Origin: Anaerolineae bacterium
Lineage (GTDB): Bacteria; Chloroflexota; Anaerolineae; 4572-78; J111
NCBI GenBank assembly: GCA_022071955.1
Contig: JAJVIM010000012.1
Coordinates: forward strand, 130,029-194,028
Direction of reading: 5' to 3'
Length of the DNA stretch: 64,000 nucleotides
The notes under the pieces are model-generated. The model saw nothing but the letters and a program-made list of their open reading frames with translations. It ran no database searches and was not told where the DNA came from. Shown piece by piece: positions 49,548-58,070 of the stretch. The position numbers and the translations under genes are program-made. Every line of letters starts with the position of its first letter. The first letter of the stretch is position 1.

Positions 49548-50894
49548 TCATTCGTCATCAATCAGCATGGCCAGAGTTAGAAATCCCAAAATGTAACCCA
49601 AATAATTGGGTTGCAAAAAGCGCGAAACGTAAAAGAAGGCGGCCAGCAGCACGCAGTAGGCGTACAACATCGTGCCGAGCGTGTTAACACGCGCCTGCCG
49701 CCACAACAGCGCCGCCAGCAGCGGCAGCGTGACCAGCGCACCGGGAATGATGAACGGCCAGTACTCAAAACGGTCGGTCACCCAACCGAGGGCCAGCACA
49801 TAATTGCTGGCGCCCCAGCCCCAAATCTGGTAGCCGGTTGGCCCCAGCCCCGCCGACCAGCGCCAGACGTCATCGTACATGGCGGCCGGATTCCACACCA
49901 GCCACGGGCCGATGACCAACAGCGCCGTCACCGGCAGCGTCCAGCCCCGGCGCAGCAGCGTGAGCAGTTGCATTTTCCAGGTAGACGGCGGCGGGATGAG
50001 CGCGCCGCCCCACCGGTCGCGCAGCAAAAACAGCAGCCAAAACGGAGCCAGAAACCAGGCTGTGGGCTTGCTGGCGCAGGCCAGCCCAAAGGCCATCGAA
50101 CCGAGCAGCGGTCGCTCCCGGCGCAGCAGCCACAACCCCAGCACTACCCAGGCCAGCACAAACGGGTCGTTTTCACCAAAAATAAGGCTGACACCCAGGA
50201 TCGGGTTCAGGCCGATGAGCGCCACGGCCATACGCTGTTCCGCGTGGCCGGCCACCAGTTTTTGGCTGAGCGCCAGCGTGAGCGCAAAGAGCAGCAGGTA
50301 GACAAATCGTTCATCGAACCAGCCCAATGTGGCCTGAGCCAGCAGGTAGACCGGCGTGGAAAAGACAAATGTCCAGGGCAGGTAGGGGTAGTGGTACAGG
50401 GCGGTGCGGTACTCGGAAAAACCCCACTCGGCCATGGGGGTATTGACGTAATCTTCAACGTAGGGGTTGCGGCCGCTCAAAAAATAGGAGATGGTGGCTT
50501 CGGTTTGGATGACGCCGCCATCGTGGGCGTAGCTGGCCGGGCCGCGCAGGTGGCGCAAATCGATGAGCAGCAGCGTTTTGCCAAACACCAGCAGCCCGAT
50601 GATGCCGTAAATCAGCCCCAGTTTCCAGCGATGGCTGCTCCGGCTGTCGCGGCTGAAAAAATCCAGCCCCAGGTAGACAACCAGCAGGCCAATGGCCGTG
50701 ACAATCAACAGCATGCTGACCGGATCAGTTTCCGGGTGGGCCAGCAAATCCAGGCTCCAGCCGGGCCACCAGCCTTCCACCAGCCGGCGCACATCTTCGT
50801 GGCGCTGCGGCAACACGGTATCGGCCAGCGTGTCAATCCGAATGCGGGCCAGGACCAGAACCATTAAAATGAGGGCGTCTAAGGATTTCTTCAC
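49548..50894 (-). CDS. GT-C/GT87-like multi-pass membrane protein
   Basis: A 448-residue membrane protein with about ten helices, typical of polyprenyl-phosphate-dependent glycosyltransferases. Early loop HDGGVIQTEATISYFLSGRNPYVEDY and YHYPYLPWTF resemble the catalytic-loop region of GT87 mannosyltransferases; GLNPILGVSLIFGENDPFVLAWVVLGLWLLRRERPLLG and SKPTAWFLAPFWLLFLLR are typical core helices. Substrate unknown; cell-surface glycan or lipid synthesis is expected. GTG 50894 is the start. Neighbours do not indicate a pathway. Confidence 0.8.
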   Translation of the reverse strand: MKKSLDALILMVLVLARIRIDTLADTVLPQRHEDVRRLVEGWWPGWSLDLLAHPETDPVSMLLIVTAIGLLVVYLGLDFFSRDSRSSHRWKLGLIYGIIGLLVFGKTLLLIDLRHLRGPASYAHDGGVIQTEATISYFLSGRNPYVEDYVNTPMAEWGFSEYRTALYHYPYLPWTFVFSTPVYLLAQATLGWFDERFVYLLLFALTLALSQKLVAGHAEQRMAVALIGLNPILGVSLIFGENDPFVLAWVVLGLWLLRRERPLLGSMAFGLACASKPTAWFLAPFWLLFLLRDRWGGALIPPPSTWKMQLLTLLRRGWTLPVTALLVIGPWLVWNPAAMYDDVWRWSAGLGPTGYQIWGWGASNYVLALGWVTDRFEYWPFIIPGALVTLPLLAALLWRQARVNTLGTMLYAYCVLLAAFFYVSRFLQPNYLGYILGFLTLAMLIDDE

Positions 50895-50956
50895 CGGCCT
50901 CTCTCAAGGCTCAATTATACCACGAGGCCACATGTTGGAGAAACCGTTGAACACCG

Positions 50957-52306
50957 CTATAAATTCAACACAAAACGGGCTATATTAAAGTAAATGAACA
51001 AACCGGTGGCATCGACGAGGGTGCTCATGGCCGGGCCGGAAATCACCGTGGGGTCGATGTTGATGCGGTGGGCAATCAGCGGTAGCAACGAGCCGGCGCT
51101 GGTGGACCAAACAACAATGCCAAAAATTGAGGCGGCTACAGTCACCGCCACAGACAGATCGGCGATCCAGAAGTAGACCAGAGTTAGCGCCGCCAGCCCC
51201 ATCAGCACTCCCATCACCGCGCCCACGCTTAACTCGTGGAGCCACACCCGCCAAATATCAACCCATTCCACATCGCCCACGGCCAGAGCGCGGATGATGG
51301 TGGAGGTGGTTTGCGAGCCGGCGTTACCGCCGGTGCCAATGAGCATGGGGATAAAAATTGAAAGCACCACCACCGACCCCAAAATCGATTGGTAGGCATC
51401 CATCACACCGGCGGTAAGGGTGGCCGTGCCAAACAGCAAAAACAGCCAGCCAATCCGCTTGCGGGTAATGGCAAAAATGCTGGTATCGAGGTAGGCGCGG
51501 TCCAGCGGCTCGGAACCGCCCAGCCGCTGAATGTCCTCGCTGGCTTCGGCCTGGATGACGTCAACCAAATCATCAATGGTGATTACGCCCAGCAGATGCA
51601 TATTTTCGTCAACCACCGGCAGGGCCAGCAGGTCGTAGCGCTGCATCAAATCGGCGCAGTCCTCCTGGTCGGTGTCGGCGGACACGTACACCACATCAGA
51701 TTCCATAATTTTGGCCACGGGCGTGCTGGGTGCGGCCACAATCAGTTGGCGCAGATTGACCACGCCGGCCAGCCGTTTGAGCCGGTCGGTGACAAAGAGG
51801 TAGTAGATGGTTTCTTCATCGGGACGCCACATGCGAATCGCGGCAATGGCCTGAGCGCAGGTCATGCGTCGCTGCAAAGCGATGAAGGATGAGGTCATCA
51901 ACCCGCCCGCGGTATCGTCGGGGTAGGCAATGAGCGGTTTAATTTGATGCGCCGCTTCAAGTTGCGCCAAAATAGCATCGGCCTGCCGCGGATCAAGATC
52001 GTCCAGCAGGTCGGCCGCTTCATCAGGTTCCATTTCGTTGACAATGCGCACCAGCGTTGTCAGCGGCAGTTGCACAGCTATTTCGGCGGCATCTTCGTCG
52101 TATAATTCTTCAAAAATGTCAGCCGCGTCGGCCGGGTTGAGCTTGGGCAGCAGGACAGCCTGTTCATCTTCGTCCAATTCCCAAAAGATGTCGGCCTGGT
52201 CGGCCGGCCTGAGAGACTCGATGATTGCTGAGGCTGAGGTGAGGTCATTTGCTTCGAGGGCGGCGCGAATCTGCGCCAGCACGTCTTCAAGGATTACCTG
52301 CTCCAT
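50957..52306 (-). CDS. mgtE: Magnesium transporter MgtE
   Basis: A 449-residue Mg2+ channel. N domain of MgtE repeats (LLPKLNPADAADIFEEL, LLDDLDPRQADAILAQL), two CBS domains (about 135-255, TAGGLMTSSFIALQRRMTCAQA; VPVKIMESDVVYVSADTDQEDCADLMQRYDLLALPVVDENMHLLGVITIDDLVD), and a C-terminal five-helix pore with PMLIGTGGNAGSQTTSTIIRAL. Cytosolic Mg2+ bound by the N and CBS domains closes the pore. GGAGGTG precedes the ATG. Its leader is about 175 nt and appears structured. Confidence 0.96.
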   Translation of the reverse strand: MEQVILEDVLAQIRAALEANDLTSASAIIESLRPADQADIFWELDEDEQAVLLPKLNPADAADIFEELYDEDAAEIAVQLPLTTLVRIVNEMEPDEAADLLDDLDPRQADAILAQLEAAHQIKPLIAYPDDTAGGLMTSSFIALQRRMTCAQAIAAIRMWRPDEETIYYLFVTDRLKRLAGVVNLRQLIVAAPSTPVAKIMESDVVYVSADTDQEDCADLMQRYDLLALPVVDENMHLLGVITIDDLVDVIQAEASEDIQRLGGSEPLDRAYLDTSIFAITRKRIGWLFLLFGTATLTAGVMDAYQSILGSVVVLSIFIPMLIGTGGNAGSQTTSTIIRALAVGDVEWVDIWRVWLHELSVGAVMGVLMGLAALTLVYFWIADLSVAVTVAASIFGIVVWSTSAGSLLPLIAHRINIDPTVISGPAMSTLVDATGLFIYFNIARFVLNL

Positions 52307-52482
52307 AGAACACCTCCGAGTAATCTCCCCGGAAGCAGCTCTATGGCTTAGCTAACCGGGGTTAAAATATTTGGTTAGCACAAAAATGGAGTAGGGACGT
52401 CAATTGTCCCTTACGACTGGGCAAAGATCCTGCGTCGTCCAACATATCACCTTTCGATTTTGCCAGAATTGTCGCGTTCACA
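52307..52482 (-). promoter_or_regulatory. Structured mgtE leader, candidate regulatory RNA
   Basis: In the sense of mgtE the leader contains: ACGAC/GTCGT stem (52434-52438 with 52413-52417), the REP-like palindrome (52391-52414), stem GCTAACC/GGTTAGC (52373-52379 with 52351-52357) and stem CCCCGG/CCGGGG (52356-52361 with 52327-52332) just ahead of the ribosome site. The last two overlap by 2 nt and cannot both form. The known M-box consensus is not recognised. Switching by Mg2+ is inference. Confidence 0.45.
52391..52414. repeat. Diverged GTAGGGAC palindrome
   Basis: GTAGGGAC...GTCCCTTAC with an AATTG core: same outer pattern as the perfect palindrome at 16766-16793 but a different centre and one extra base in one arm. 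Probably the same repeat family. Confidence 0.65.
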
Positions 52483-52489
52483 ATAGCCC

Positions 52490-52518
52490 ATTTTAAGGGC
52501 AGAACCAGACTTTGTCAA
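52490..52518 (-). promoter_or_regulatory. Sigma-70 promoter of mgtE
   Basis: On the minus strand: TTGACA (52518-52513), 17-bp spacer, TAAAAT (52495-52490). Confidence 0.75.
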
Positions 52519-52540
52519 AGAACAGCAGAAACCCCCGGCA

Positions 52541-52568
52541 TTGACAAATTGTGCATTTTTAATAATAT
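52541..52568 (+). promoter_or_regulatory. Promoter of the PAS kinase operon
   Basis: TTGACA (52541-52546), 16-bp spacer, TAATAT (52563-52568). The -35 is extended as TTGACAAATTGTG. The -35 boxes of this and the divergent mgtE promoter are 22 bp apart. Confidence 0.75.
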
Positions 52569-52588
52569 CAGTCTCAGGAGGCAAAAGA

Positions 52589-53746
52589 GTGCAACAGCCA
52601 CACGGCCCCTGGTTTGAGTCGACACACGTTTATCAGGCTCTACTTGAAGCCGCCCCCGACGCAATTGTTGTGGTCGATGCTGCCGGTACAATTGTGCTGG
52701 TCAACAGCCAGACTGAACGGCTGTTTGGCTACACGTCCGCCGAATTATTGGGCCAGCCGGTAGAAATACTCATTCCTCCCGGCCAGCAGCAAACCCACGC
52801 AGCGCACGTACAAAATTACGGCGAACACCCCCGCCCCCGGCCTATGGGCGCTCAATTAGACCTGCACGGCTGTCGCAAAGATGGCTCAACCTTTCCGGCA
52901 GAAATCAGTTTAAGCCCGTTAACCACCAGCCACGGCGTTATTGTGATGAGCGCCATCAGAGATGTTACCGCCCAGAAAAAAATACAATTAGCTCTACGCG
53001 AAGCCCACGAACACCTTGAAGCAAAAGTAAAGGAACGTACCGCCGAGTTGGAAGCGCGCAACGCCGAATTGAATGCCTTTGCCCACACCGTGGCCCACGA
53101 TCTAAAAAATCCGCTGACAATTATGGTCGGTTTGGCCGACACCCTGCGCAGTTACCACGCCAGCCTCAGCACCGAAGAGATGGAACAATATCTAACCGCC
53201 ATTGCCCGAGATGGCCGCAAAATGAACAATATCATCGATGAACTGCTGGTTTTGGCCAGTGTTGGCCAAACCAAAGCCCGCACGGATGTGATTGATATGG
53301 GGCTGGTTATTGATGAATCTATCCGGCGGCTGGAATACAAAATTGAAGAAACCCACGCCGAGTTGATTGTGCCCGAAAACTGGCCGGCGGCGGTGGGGCA
53401 CGGCTCCTGGCTGGAATCGGTGTGGGTCAATTATATGAGTAACGCCATTAAATACGGCGGCCAGCCACCACGAGTGGAGTTGGGTGCAACGCCGCTGGCC
53501 GATGGCCACATTAAATTTTGGGTCCGCGACAACGGCTCCGGGCTGTCGGCAGACGAACAAACCCGCCTGTTCAAGGAATTTACCCGGCTAGGCAATTACA
53601 AACGGGTAGAAGGCCACGGGGTGGGGTTATCAATTGTGCGGCGAATTGTTGAAACATTGGGCGGCCGGGTAGGCGTTGAAAGCCAGGCCGGCCAGGGCAG
53701 CACCTTCTTTTTTACTTTGCCCGGCAGCAATAACTCGCAGGAATAA
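52589..53746 (+). CDS. Soluble PAS sensor histidine kinase
   Basis: A 385-residue kinase with no transmembrane helix. PAS domain (about 15-130: VYQALLEAAPDAIVVVDAAGTIVLVNSQTERLFGY; PAC end VIVMSAIRDVTAQKK), a coiled-coil, HisKA with FAHTVAHDLKNPLTIM (phospho-His), then HATPase: N box VWVNYMSNAIKYG, G1 VRDNGSGL, F box LFKEFTRL, G2 GHGVGLSIVRRIV. GTG 52589 follows AGGAGG. No response regulator is adjacent; instead a periplasmic-type binding protein gene follows by 6 nt, suggesting that signal input is linked to a solute. Confidence 0.92.
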   Translation: MQQPHGPWFESTHVYQALLEAAPDAIVVVDAAGTIVLVNSQTERLFGYTSAELLGQPVEILIPPGQQQTHAAHVQNYGEHPRPRPMGAQLDLHGCRKDGSTFPAEISLSPLTTSHGVIVMSAIRDVTAQKKIQLALREAHEHLEAKVKERTAELEARNAELNAFAHTVAHDLKNPLTIMVGLADTLRSYHASLSTEEMEQYLTAIARDGRKMNNIIDELLVLASVGQTKARTDVIDMGLVIDESIRRLEYKIEETHAELIVPENWPAAVGHGSWLESVWVNYMSNAIKYGGQPPRVELGATPLADGHIKFWVRDNGSGLSADEQTRLFKEFTRLGNYKRVEGHGVGLSIVRRIVETLGGRVGVESQAGQGSTFFFTLPGSNNSQE

Positions 53747-53752
53747 ACAGCG

Positions 53753-55087
53753 ATGCGCCCGGTCATTCGCCACTTTTGGCTGCTAGTTGGACTTGTCTTT
53801 TGGGCGGCCGGCTGCGCGCCCCCTACTCCACCGCCAACCTCAACTCCGCCGGCGACACCCGCCGCGCAAATCCAACCCACCGCCACACCCAGCCCAACGC
53901 TAACGCCGATGCCCAGCGCCACGCCAACTCGCCCGCCTCTGCCCACCGACACGCCCTCAATTGTGACAATCACCGTTTGGGAAAATCTGCCGCCGCCGCA
54001 AGCCGAACAACTGGCCCGCGACATCACCGCCTTCGGCGGCCAGTTTTCCCAGTATGCCGTCGAGCTGACTCATTTTGACACGCCGGAAGATTTTCTGGCG
54101 GCAACCCGCGACAACCCGGCCGATTTTGACGTGGTGCTGGCCACACCGATGCTGCTGGCCCGGCTGGTAGCGCAACGCCAGCTCGCGCCGATGTCAGATT
54201 TTTTCCCGCCTGCTTTTCTGGATGAGTTTGCGGCTGTTACCCTGCTGGGGGCAACGCAAAACGAGCAAGTGTGGGGCCTGCCGGAAACCGCCGGCTTCCA
54301 TTTGCTGCTGTTTTACAACAAATCGCTGGTCGATACCCCGCCCGTCACCACCGCCGATCTGGCCGAGCAGGCCAAAACGCTCACCAGCGGCACCCAGTGG
54401 GGCCTGGGCATTAACAGTTTTGAACCGCTCTGGCTGGTGCCGTGGCTCACGCCGTTTGGCGGCTGGCTGATTAATGCCGATGACCAGCCAACGCTAAACA
54501 CACCGGCAATGGTGCAGGCGCTTGAATTGGTGCAGGGCTGGCAAACTCCGCCCAACGCCGTTGCGCCGGTGGCCACCTACGATGAAATGCAAAGCAAATT
54601 TGTGGCCGGAAATGTGGCTTTGATGATCAACGGTGACTGGGCCGTTGGCGAACTGCGCACCAGCCCGGAGCTAAACTGGGGCGTGGCTCCGCTGCCGGCC
54701 GTCGGCAGCGCCGATGACAACCAGCCGGCGGCGTCACTGGTGCTGGCCAAATATTGGGCTATCAGCCGCAGCGCCACCGCCGAGCGCGCGCTGGCCGCAT
54801 CGGCATTTGTGGATTTTGTAACCCGGCCCGACCGCCAACTGGCCTGGGCCGCCAAATTTGGCACGCTGCCCACCCGCCGCGATGCGCTCAACGACCCGCT
54901 CATCGTGAACGACGCCGTGCGCCGGGTGAGCGCCGCGCAACTGCTGGCCGGGCAATCCCTCCCACTGGGCATCGATGCCAACGTACTGCTCGATGCGATG
55001 CGCGGCCCTTTGCAGCAAGTACTGGCCGGCCAACTTTCACCGGCCAAAGCCGCCGAGCAAATGCAAGCCAACCTGGAAAGTCAATAA
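53753..55087 (+). CDS. Extracellular solute-binding lipoprotein (family 1)
   Basis: A 444-residue ABC-type binding protein for sugars or oligosaccharides. Lipobox AAGC at about residue 21, then a Pro/Thr-rich spacer (about 22-65), then a two-lobed binding fold: ITVWENLPPPQAEQLARDI, VWGLPETAGFHLLLFYNKSLVDTPP, SKFVAGNVALMINGDWAV and ASAFVDFVTRPDRQLAWAAKFGTLPTRRDAL, all typical of family 1. No permease or ATPase gene is near, so it may be an orphan component or a sensor partner of the kinase 6 nt upstream. Its stop codon abuts the convergent gene with no spacer. Confidence 0.9.
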   Translation: MRPVIRHFWLLVGLVFWAAGCAPPTPPPTSTPPATPAAQIQPTATPSPTLTPMPSATPTRPPLPTDTPSIVTITVWENLPPPQAEQLARDITAFGGQFSQYAVELTHFDTPEDFLAATRDNPADFDVVLATPMLLARLVAQRQLAPMSDFFPPAFLDEFAAVTLLGATQNEQVWGLPETAGFHLLLFYNKSLVDTPPVTTADLAEQAKTLTSGTQWGLGINSFEPLWLVPWLTPFGGWLINADDQPTLNTPAMVQALELVQGWQTPPNAVAPVATYDEMQSKFVAGNVALMINGDWAVGELRTSPELNWGVAPLPAVGSADDNQPAASLVLAKYWAISRSATAERALAASAFVDFVTRPDRQLAWAAKFGTLPTRRDALNDPLIVNDAVRRVSAAQLLAGQSLPLGIDANVLLDAMRGPLQQVLAGQLSPAKAAEQMQANLESQ

Positions 55088-56983
55088 TTACGGGCTGGAG
55101 CCGGCCAGATCAATGACGTGATCGGCCAGGTTTTCAAAACCGGAATCGGTGGCGCGATAGACCACAATCTGCACCGCGTCCGGGGTAACGCCGGCGGGCA
55201 GCGCCGGCGCGTACACATCCCGCACCACCACGCCCGGCTGCCAGCGGCTGGTGGGATACAGCCCCCACACCGGCTGGTGATCCTGAATCACCGCCTCGCC
55301 GGTGGCGGTAACCGCCTGCCCCTGCACCAACGGCCGCACCGAAACCGTAAAATCGGCGGTTGGCGGCAGCGCGGCCTGCCAGTACAGCGCGATTTGCCAG
55401 CCGGCAGCGCTGTCACCCTGTTCCCAACCGAGCAAATTAATCTGCCCGTCAAAATCCAAATTTGATGGCTGAGCCTGCGGCGGCAATCGGGTTGGCGGTT
55501 CGGCGGGCAGGGCGATGAGCTGCACCCCGGCCGCCTGCGGAAAACGGCCGGCCAGGTTAGGACTATCGGGCGCGGTGGCCGCCCGGCGGGTGATGTACAA
55601 ATTCTGCGGGCCGGCGAGCGGCGTTCCGGCCTCAACCGGAGTCAGGCCGGGCGCGGCGGCCCACACCGAAACTAAATATTGCAACGCCACCCGCTCCTCA
55701 AAATCGGCGGCAATGAGCGCCGGCAGGCTTGGCCGGTCGGCCAGAATAGCCCAGCCCGGCTGCAGGCCGGTGTCGCCGGGCAAATTGCGCTGGTTGGCCC
55801 GGGGCCAGTTGCGGCTTATCTGCGCCAGCAGCAATCCCAGCAGCAAAACCGCCAGCACGGCATCAACATAACGCAGCGCGTGAAAACCGGCCCTCGCCCG
55901 GTGCCGTGCCGCCCGGCTCAGCGCCGCCAGCAGCGCCCCAAAACCAATGGTAAAAATGGGGTAGGCCGGAATAATCACCTGAAACCAGTTGCCAAAGCGG
56001 TAACCGGCGCAAAAAATCGCATAAATAACCAACGTACTGGCCAAAAAAATGGCCCGTCGCCGGCCCAAAAAAACCAGCCCGAGCAGCCCGCCAATAAAAA
56101 CCAGCAGAGTCAACTCGCGCCACATCAGGCCGGGGAACTCGGCAGTAAACAGGTGGGTCAGGCTCAGGCCGGGCGCCAGTTCATCGCGCCCCTGCTGAAT
56201 GGTGATAAACTGCACAAACCAGGCCCAGGCCGAGGGCCATTGCCCCTGGCCACGCCATTCCGGGTGCTGCGCTCCACGCACAAAAATATAGGCGTAGGCC
56301 AGCAGCGGCAGCATGGCCGCCGCCACCGCTTGCAGCACTAACCGAGGTTGCTTGAAATAGCGTGTTAAATACCAGCCATCACCGTCATATTTAAAAAAGA
56401 TGAACCACAGCAGCGGCGGCAAAATAAACAGAGTGGTGACCATGTTGGCCAGCATGCTGCCGCTCACAGCGGCCAGACCCAGCAGGGTGGCATTGCGCGG
56501 CTGCTCGTCCCACTTGAGGGCCAGCCAGATGAGCAGCAAAGTTTGAAACGTGGCGCTGGTGTACTGTTCGGTGGTAACGCTGTAGTACCAAAAAAAATAG
56601 GTGACGGCGTGAAAAGCGGTGAGCAACGCCGCCAGCAGCCAACGATTGGCCGTAACGCGCAGCAGAATTAAATACAACAGTAGCAGTGAGGCCAGTCCCC
56701 ACAGAGTGGAATAAAACGACAGCACCTGAATGGGGTTGAGCAGCAGTGACAACGGCCCGCGGGCGGCGTGAAACCACAGCCAGCCGCCCATGGTGTACAG
56801 CGGGTAGCCGGGCGCGTTGCTGGGCCGGGCTTCAACCTGGGCGTACTGGTGGGTAATTAAATCGCCGCCCAACAGTTCATCCGGCCGAAAACCGTTGTCC
56901 AGCGTGGCTAAATATAACAGGGCCGCGGCCAGCAGTACCAGCACACCAGCCCAAAATGAGGGTGAAACTGAACGAATTTTCAT
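55088..56983 (-). CDS. DUF2723-like GT-C membrane protein
   Basis: A 631-residue protein with about eleven transmembrane helices and a soluble C-terminal domain of about 190 residues. The first part (YLATLDNGFRPDELLGGDLITHQYAQVEARPSNAPGYPLYTMGGWLWF) resembles DUF2723/protein-O-mannosyltransferase-like proteins, with the acidic catalytic-loop pattern after helix 1. The C-terminal domain is beta-rich (PSNLDFDGQINLLGWEQGDSAAGWQIALYWQA), as in carbohydrate-binding Ig-like folds. It probably transfers a sugar from a lipid carrier to an envelope substrate. A divergent promoter at 57014 serves it. Confidence 0.78.
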   Translation of the reverse strand: MKIRSVSPSFWAGVLVLLAAALLYLATLDNGFRPDELLGGDLITHQYAQVEARPSNAPGYPLYTMGGWLWFHAARGPLSLLLNPIQVLSFYSTLWGLASLLLLYLILLRVTANRWLLAALLTAFHAVTYFFWYYSVTTEQYTSATFQTLLLIWLALKWDEQPRNATLLGLAAVSGSMLANMVTTLFILPPLLWFIFFKYDGDGWYLTRYFKQPRLVLQAVAAAMLPLLAYAYIFVRGAQHPEWRGQGQWPSAWAWFVQFITIQQGRDELAPGLSLTHLFTAEFPGLMWRELTLLVFIGGLLGLVFLGRRRAIFLASTLVIYAIFCAGYRFGNWFQVIIPAYPIFTIGFGALLAALSRAARHRARAGFHALRYVDAVLAVLLLGLLLAQISRNWPRANQRNLPGDTGLQPGWAILADRPSLPALIAADFEERVALQYLVSVWAAAPGLTPVEAGTPLAGPQNLYITRRAATAPDSPNLAGRFPQAAGVQLIALPAEPPTRLPPQAQPSNLDFDGQINLLGWEQGDSAAGWQIALYWQAALPPTADFTVSVRPLVQGQAVTATGEAVIQDHQPVWGLYPTSRWQPGVVVRDVYAPALPAGVTPDAVQIVVYRATDSGFENLADHVIDLAGSSP

Positions 56984-57013
56984 GCAGCAGACGGCACGCT
57001 AAAATAAAAATCT

Positions 57014-57042
57014 ACTATAGGGCAGCCGTGAGTCTTTGTCAA
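57014..57042 (-). promoter_or_regulatory. Sigma-70 promoter of the GT-C gene
   Basis: On the minus strand: TTGACA (57042-57037), 17-bp spacer, TATAGT (57019-57014). Eleven bp separate its -35 from the divergent sortase promoter. Confidence 0.8.
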
Positions 57043-57053
57043 ACACCTTTGTT

Positions 57054-57082
57054 TTGACAGATTGTGCAGGTACGATTACCAT
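57054..57082 (+). promoter_or_regulatory. Promoter of the sortase operon
   Basis: TTGACA (57054-57059), 17-bp spacer, TACCAT (57077-57082). The extended -35 TTGACAGATTGTG nearly equals those at 15720 (minus) and 52541. Confidence 0.6.
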
Positions 57083-57123
57083 ATAAATCATTGTTTTTTC
57101 GGTTATTTGGAAATGAGGGCAAT

Positions 57124-58053
57124 TTGTCGTCGCAAGCTACATCCGCGCCAGAGGTTCCATCAACCCGCACCCGGTTACGCAACTGGTTGAGTATTTTGCT
57201 GACGGCCGGCGGCCTGGGGCTAATGGCCTGGGGCGGCTGGATGGTTGTGCAGCAGTGGATTGAAGCCAGCCAGCCGCCGCCGGCACGCATTGTTGAAGTA
57301 TCCCTGGCCGATCTGGAAGCAACCCCCAGTCCCGTTCCACCGACCAACACGCCGGTTCCCACCGCAACGAGAGCCTCGGCGGGCGATACGCTGACCCGGC
57401 CCGCCCCCGTTGCCGCATCTGTGGCCGAACCAACACCCGCGCTGGCTAAAATTGCCCCGACTCAGGAAGAACCGGCCGCCGCGCCCGCCGACTCCAGCGG
57501 ATCGCTGGCCGATAATCCGCTGCCGGTGATAGAAACAGCCCCTACCCCTGCCGCGGCAGGGCAGCCGGCCACCCTGCAGATTGCCAACTCAGAACGTGCG
57601 CCGCTCACCCGGATTGTGGCCGAAAGCATCAAGCTGGATGCACCGGTCATCGAGGTTGGCTGGGAAGTGGTCATACAAAACAGCGTGCCGGTAAATGTTT
57701 GGAAAGTAGCCGATTACGCTGCCGGCTGGCACAAAAACTCACTGTTGCCCGGCGAGGGGGGCAACGTGGTACTATCCGGGCATCATAACATCAATGGCGA
57801 AGTGTTTCGCTACATTGTTGATCTGGAACCGGGTGACATTGTAACGCTGATCGATGCCGCCGGCCAGAGCTACGCCTACGCCGTTGAAGACAAATTCATT
57901 GTAAAGGACAAAGGCGAACCGGAAGCGGTCCGGCGGGCCAACGCCCGCTGGATTGGCCCGTTTAACGACGAGCGGCTCACGCTGGTCACCTGTTGGCCCT
58001 ACAATAACAACACCCACCGGGTTATTGTTATTGCCAAACCGGTTACCCCGTAA
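57124..58053 (+). CDS. Class E/F-like sortase
   Basis: A membrane-anchored transpeptidase of about 309 residues. One N-terminal transmembrane helix (WLSILLTAGGLGLMAWGGWMV), a Pro/Ala/Thr-rich wall spacer, and a C-terminal sortase domain (about 165-309) with the catalytic His in LSGHHNINGEVFRY, the Cys in LTLVTCWPYNNNTHR and the Arg in that same segment. It would join LPxTG-like proteins to an acceptor; no candidate substrate is nearby. The start is uncertain: TTG 57124 has GAGGG upstream and lies after the predicted transcription start; GTG 57064 would lie inside the promoter. The next gene is 17 nt downstream. Confidence 0.88.
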   Translation: MSSQATSAPEVPSTRTRLRNWLSILLTAGGLGLMAWGGWMVVQQWIEASQPPPARIVEVSLADLEATPSPVPPTNTPVPTATRASAGDTLTRPAPVAASVAEPTPALAKIAPTQEEPAAAPADSSGSLADNPLPVIETAPTPAAAGQPATLQIANSERAPLTRIVAESIKLDAPVIEVGWEVVIQNSVPVNVWKVADYAAGWHKNSLLPGEGGNVVLSGHHNINGEVFRYIVDLEPGDIVTLIDAAGQSYAYAVEDKFIVKDKGEPEAVRRANARWIGPFNDERLTLVTCWPYNNNTHRVIVIAKPVTP

Positions 58054-58070
58054 CAAATTTACCAATACCG

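Noticed and set aside
52307..52482. M-box (ykoK) Mg2+ riboswitch before mgtE
   Set aside because: The conserved M-box core sequences could not be found by eye; recorded instead as an unassigned structured leader.
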